A stretch of DNA of 64,000 nt, taken from the NCBI RefSeq assembly GCF_000744815.1, contig NZ_JQMQ01000005.1, positions 2,984,055 to 3,048,054 of the forward strand, in the 5' to 3' direction. The notes beneath the pieces were generated by a model. The model was not told where the DNA came from, ran no database searches, and was given only the letters and a program-made list of their open reading frames with translations. The stretch's first letter is position 1. Every line of letters starts with the position of its first letter. The stretch is from Phaeacidiphilus oryzae TH49. Its GTDB lineage: Bacteria > Actinomycetota > Actinomycetes > Streptomycetales > Streptomycetaceae. Made by a program: the position numbers and the translations under genes. Shown here piece by piece: positions 61,758-64,000 of the stretch.

Positions 61758-62002
61758 GCCCCAATCCTGACAGGCCGCCGGCCCGGCCCCGGACAACCGC
61801 CCGGCGGGCGGTCCGTCCCCGGTGGGGCATGTGGGCGGTCTGTGCGCAGAGCGCCCTGTGTAACGGTCTGTCCACAACTGCCGCAGACGACGCATCCGTA
61901 GCGCCCGGCCCGCAACTTCTCCGCGTACGATCCCGTTGCCCAGTCCGGCAAGGTGGGCGCTCTCGCGCCACGCCGCATCACCACGCATCCAGCGGAGAGA
62001 TC

Positions 62003-64000
62003 ATGCAGGACACGCCCGAGACCGGGCAGTACGGCCAGAACGGCCCGTACGGCCAAGGCGGCCCGTACGACCAGACTGGCTCACGCCCGCACAACCAAGC
62101 CGGGCAGTACGGCCAGGCCGGGCAGCAGTACGACGGCCAGGGGGCGCAGTACGGCCAGGCCGGCCAGCAGTACGGCGGCCAGCCCGGGCAGTACGGCGGC
62201 CAGCCTGGGCAGCAGTACGGCCAGGGCGCCCAGTACGGCCGGCCCGGCCCGTACCAGCAGGCGGGGCAGCAGTACGGCCAGGCAGGGCAGCAGTACGGCC
62301 AGGCGGGGCAGTACGACCCGAGCGGCGGCTACGGCCGGCCCGGGCCCGGCGCCGACCCCGGCCAGGACGACGGCGGCCACGGGCGGCCCCCCTCCCGGCG
62401 CTTCGGCCTCTCCGGGCTTCCCGGCGGTTCGCGCCCCTGGACGATCGGCGCCCTCTGCCTCGTGCTGGTCTGCGGCGGCGCGTACGGCGCGTACGCGCTG
62501 ACCTCCGGCTCCGGCGGCGGATCGGGCTCGGACAAGTCCTCGGCGCGGAGCGCGCCCCCGCCGGTCACCACCACCCCCACCCGAGCCCAGGCGGCCGAGG
62601 CGGTGACCGCGTTCCTCAAGGACTGGCAGTCCGGGAACCTGGACTCGGCGGCCGGTCGGACGGACGACAAGTCCACCGCCCTCTCGGATCTGACGAACTA
62701 TCGGAACGGCCTCCACCCCTCGGCGCTGACGCTGGGCTCGGCCACCGTCGGCGCGGCGGACCCCAAGGTGACCCACGCCCTGCGGAGCACCTTCCAGGTG
62801 ACCGCGACGGTCGCCGGCCACCCCTGGTCCTACGCCGGCGCGGCGGACGTCCTGGACATCGGCGGGAAGCCGGTCGTCCACTGGGCCACCGACGTCCTCC
62901 ACCCGGGCCTCGCCACCGGCGAGCGGCTGAAGACCGGTTCGACCCCGGCGACCACCGCGAACGTCGTGGACCGCAACGGCCGGGCGCTGACCGCCGCCGC
63001 GTACCCGTCCCTGGCCAACATGCTGGCCTCGCTGGACACCACCTACGCGGCCAAGGTGCAGAAGGCGCCCGGGACCGGGGTCGCGGTCACCGACGCCTCG
63101 GGCAAGACGCTGCGCAGCATGACCGCCTTCACCCCCGCCAAGCCCGGCACCGTCCACACCACCCTGGACGCCTCGGTGGAGGCCCGGGCCGAGAAGGCGA
63201 TCAAGGACCCGCACAACAAGAAGATGCCGTCCTCGGTGGTCGCCCTCGACTACCGGACCGGCGAGATCCGGGCGCTCGCCGGGAACGCGGCGATCGGCGG
63301 TGCGGCGGCCCCCGGCTCGACGATGAAGATGATCACCGCCTCGGCGCTGATCGACAAGGCCGGGGCGAAGCCCTCGGACTCGGTGCCCTGCGTGGCGAAG
63401 ACCGTGATCAACGGCCAGACCTTCCACAACATGGACAACGAGAAGGCCACCGGCAACAACCTGATGCAGGACTTCGCGATGTCCTGCAACACCGCCTTCA
63501 TCAACGAGTCCACCCGGAAGCTGAAGTTCGGCGACCTCAAGGACGAGGCGGACAGCGTCTTCGGCCTGGGCAGCTGGTCGATCGGGGTGCCGAGCGCGGA
63601 CCCGAGCGTCCCGGTCGAGGACAGCAAGAACATGCAGGCCGAACAGACCATCGGCCAGGGCCAGGTGACGATGAACCCGCTGGTGATCGCCTCCATCGCG
63701 GCGACCATCGCGGACAGCGGCTTCCACCAGCCGATCCTCGTCCCCGGACTGAAGCAGGTCACCGCGGCCCGGCCGATCTCGGCGAACACCGCCTCCCTGG
63801 TCCGCCAGATGATGGCGGCCACCGCGCAGTACGGCACCGCGGCCCCCCGGATGACCGGGATCAACGGCGGCGCCAAGACCGGCACGGCGGAGACGGCGAA
63901 CGGCACCAACGGCTGGTTCGCCGCCTACGACCAGGGCAACGGCCTGGCCGTCGGCGCGCTGACGGTCGGCGGCAAGCAGGGCGTCCTCTCGGCGGGCTAC
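62003..64000 (+). CDS. Penicillin-binding protein, transpeptidase, 3' end missing
   Basis: 666 codons to the window edge, still open. Cytoplasmic N-terminus of about 145 residues is built of Q-Y-G repeats (nine QYG, such as QAGQQYGQ). One membrane helix, WTIGALCLVLVCGGAYGAYAL. Then a MecA-N/NTF2-like domain (AAEAVTAFLKDWQSGNLDSAAGRTDD), a dimerisation-type region, and the transpeptidase: S*xxK in PGSTMKMITAS, SxN in MSCNTAFINES, KTG in GAKTGTAE. Class B-type PBP for peptidoglycan cross-linking. ATG at 62003 after GGAGAG. Divergent from rsmI. Confidence 0.93.
   Translation, partial: MQDTPETGQYGQNGPYGQGGPYDQTGSRPHNQAGQYGQAGQQYDGQGAQYGQAGQQYGGQPGQYGGQPGQQYGQGAQYGRPGPYQQAGQQYGQAGQQYGQAGQYDPSGGYGRPGPGADPGQDDGGHGRPPSRRFGLSGLPGGSRPWTIGALCLVLVCGGAYGAYALTSGSGGGSGSDKSSARSAPPPVTTTPTRAQAAEAVTAFLKDWQSGNLDSAAGRTDDKSTALSDLTNYRNGLHPSALTLGSATVGAADPKVTHALRSTFQVTATVAGHPWSYAGAADVLDIGGKPVVHWATDVLHPGLATGERLKTGSTPATTANVVDRNGRALTAAAYPSLANMLASLDTTYAAKVQKAPGTGVAVTDASGKTLRSMTAFTPAKPGTVHTTLDASVEARAEKAIKDPHNKKMPSSVVALDYRTGEIRALAGNAAIGGAAAPGSTMKMITASALIDKAGAKPSDSVPCVAKTVINGQTFHNMDNEKATGNNLMQDFAMSCNTAFINESTRKLKFGDLKDEADSVFGLGSWSIGVPSADPSVPVEDSKNMQAEQTIGQGQVTMNPLVIASIAATIADSGFHQPILVPGLKQVTAARPISANTASLVRQMMAATAQYGTAAPRMTGINGGAKTGTAETANGTNGWFAAYDQGNGLAVGALTVGGKQGVLSAGY

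Overview
The window is a chromosomal segment from a very GC-rich actinomycete. Gene content, gene order and start-codon use (many GTG starts, several 4-bp GTGA/ATGA overlaps) fit a Streptomycetaceae genome (Streptomyces, Kitasatospora, Streptacidiphilus and relatives). The backbone eno - rpfA - mazG - mfd - ppc - pth/rplY - prs/glmU - desaturase/TetR - galTEK - ABC-F - ispE/rsmA - tatD/metG - rsmI - PBP resembles the conserved central chromosome of streptomycetes. I see no integrase, transposase, prophage or CRISPR array. All calls come from reading the sequence; no database search was run.

Layout. 0-5 kb: 5' end of eno, an Rpf/LysM resuscitation factor behind a clear c-di-AMP (ydaO-type) riboswitch, a P450, an SDR and an F420-type LLM oxidoreductase. 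5-13.5 kb: a GntR-HAD-aminoglycoside-phosphotransferase-like set, mazG, a SurA-like lipoprotein, a DMT-type permease and a soluble Ser/Thr kinase overlapping a membrane protein. 13.6-21.6 kb: an orphan N6-adenine methylase-like protein with an altered catalytic motif, a DUF4352 lipoprotein, mfd, and a DivIVA/FilP-type coiled-coil protein. 21.7-26.9 kb: the most unusual part, three adjacent nucleic-acid-targeting toxin-type modules, each with a SUKH-family immunity domain (deaminase + SUKH-4 fused; WHH nuclease + SUKH fused; YwqJ-type deaminase next to a separate SUKH-3 gene). 27-33.2 kb: an orphan histidine kinase whose 3' end runs into a minisatellite, ppc, and two surface/membrane proteins. 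33.2-37.7 kb: pth, rplY, prs, glmU and tRNA-Gln. 38-44.6 kb: desaturase/TetR, VOC/tam divergent from a MarR gene, an MprF/LysX-like membrane acyltransferase and an atypical LuxR regulator. 44.8-49.3 kb: galTEK, a phosphorylation-dead LuxR regulator and tRNA-Thr. 49.4-57.7 kb: ABC-F ATPase, DUF4097 protein divergent from an HTH_38/MarR regulator, ispE, rsmA, tatD, metG. 58-64 kb: a membrane Ser/Thr kinase, a zinc-ribbon protein, rsmI, and a penicillin-binding protein running off the end.

Themes. Envelope and dormancy control recur: the c-di-AMP-controlled Rpf, two Ser/Thr kinases, UDP-GlcNAc synthesis (glmU), a transpeptidase PBP with an unusual Gln/Tyr/Gly-repeat cytoplasmic tail, a LAxTG-like surface protein and a lipid desaturase. 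Several regulators have readable operators in divergent intergenic regions (TetR, MarR, HTH_38/MarR). The best candidate for an under-described system is the 21.7-26.9 kb SUKH/deaminase/nuclease island. None of its proteins shows a signal peptide or secretion domain, so an intracellular role (phage defence or conditional growth arrest) is a reasonable hypothesis. A second recurring oddity is short tandem duplication across stop codons at three neighbouring gene ends (27-32 kb).
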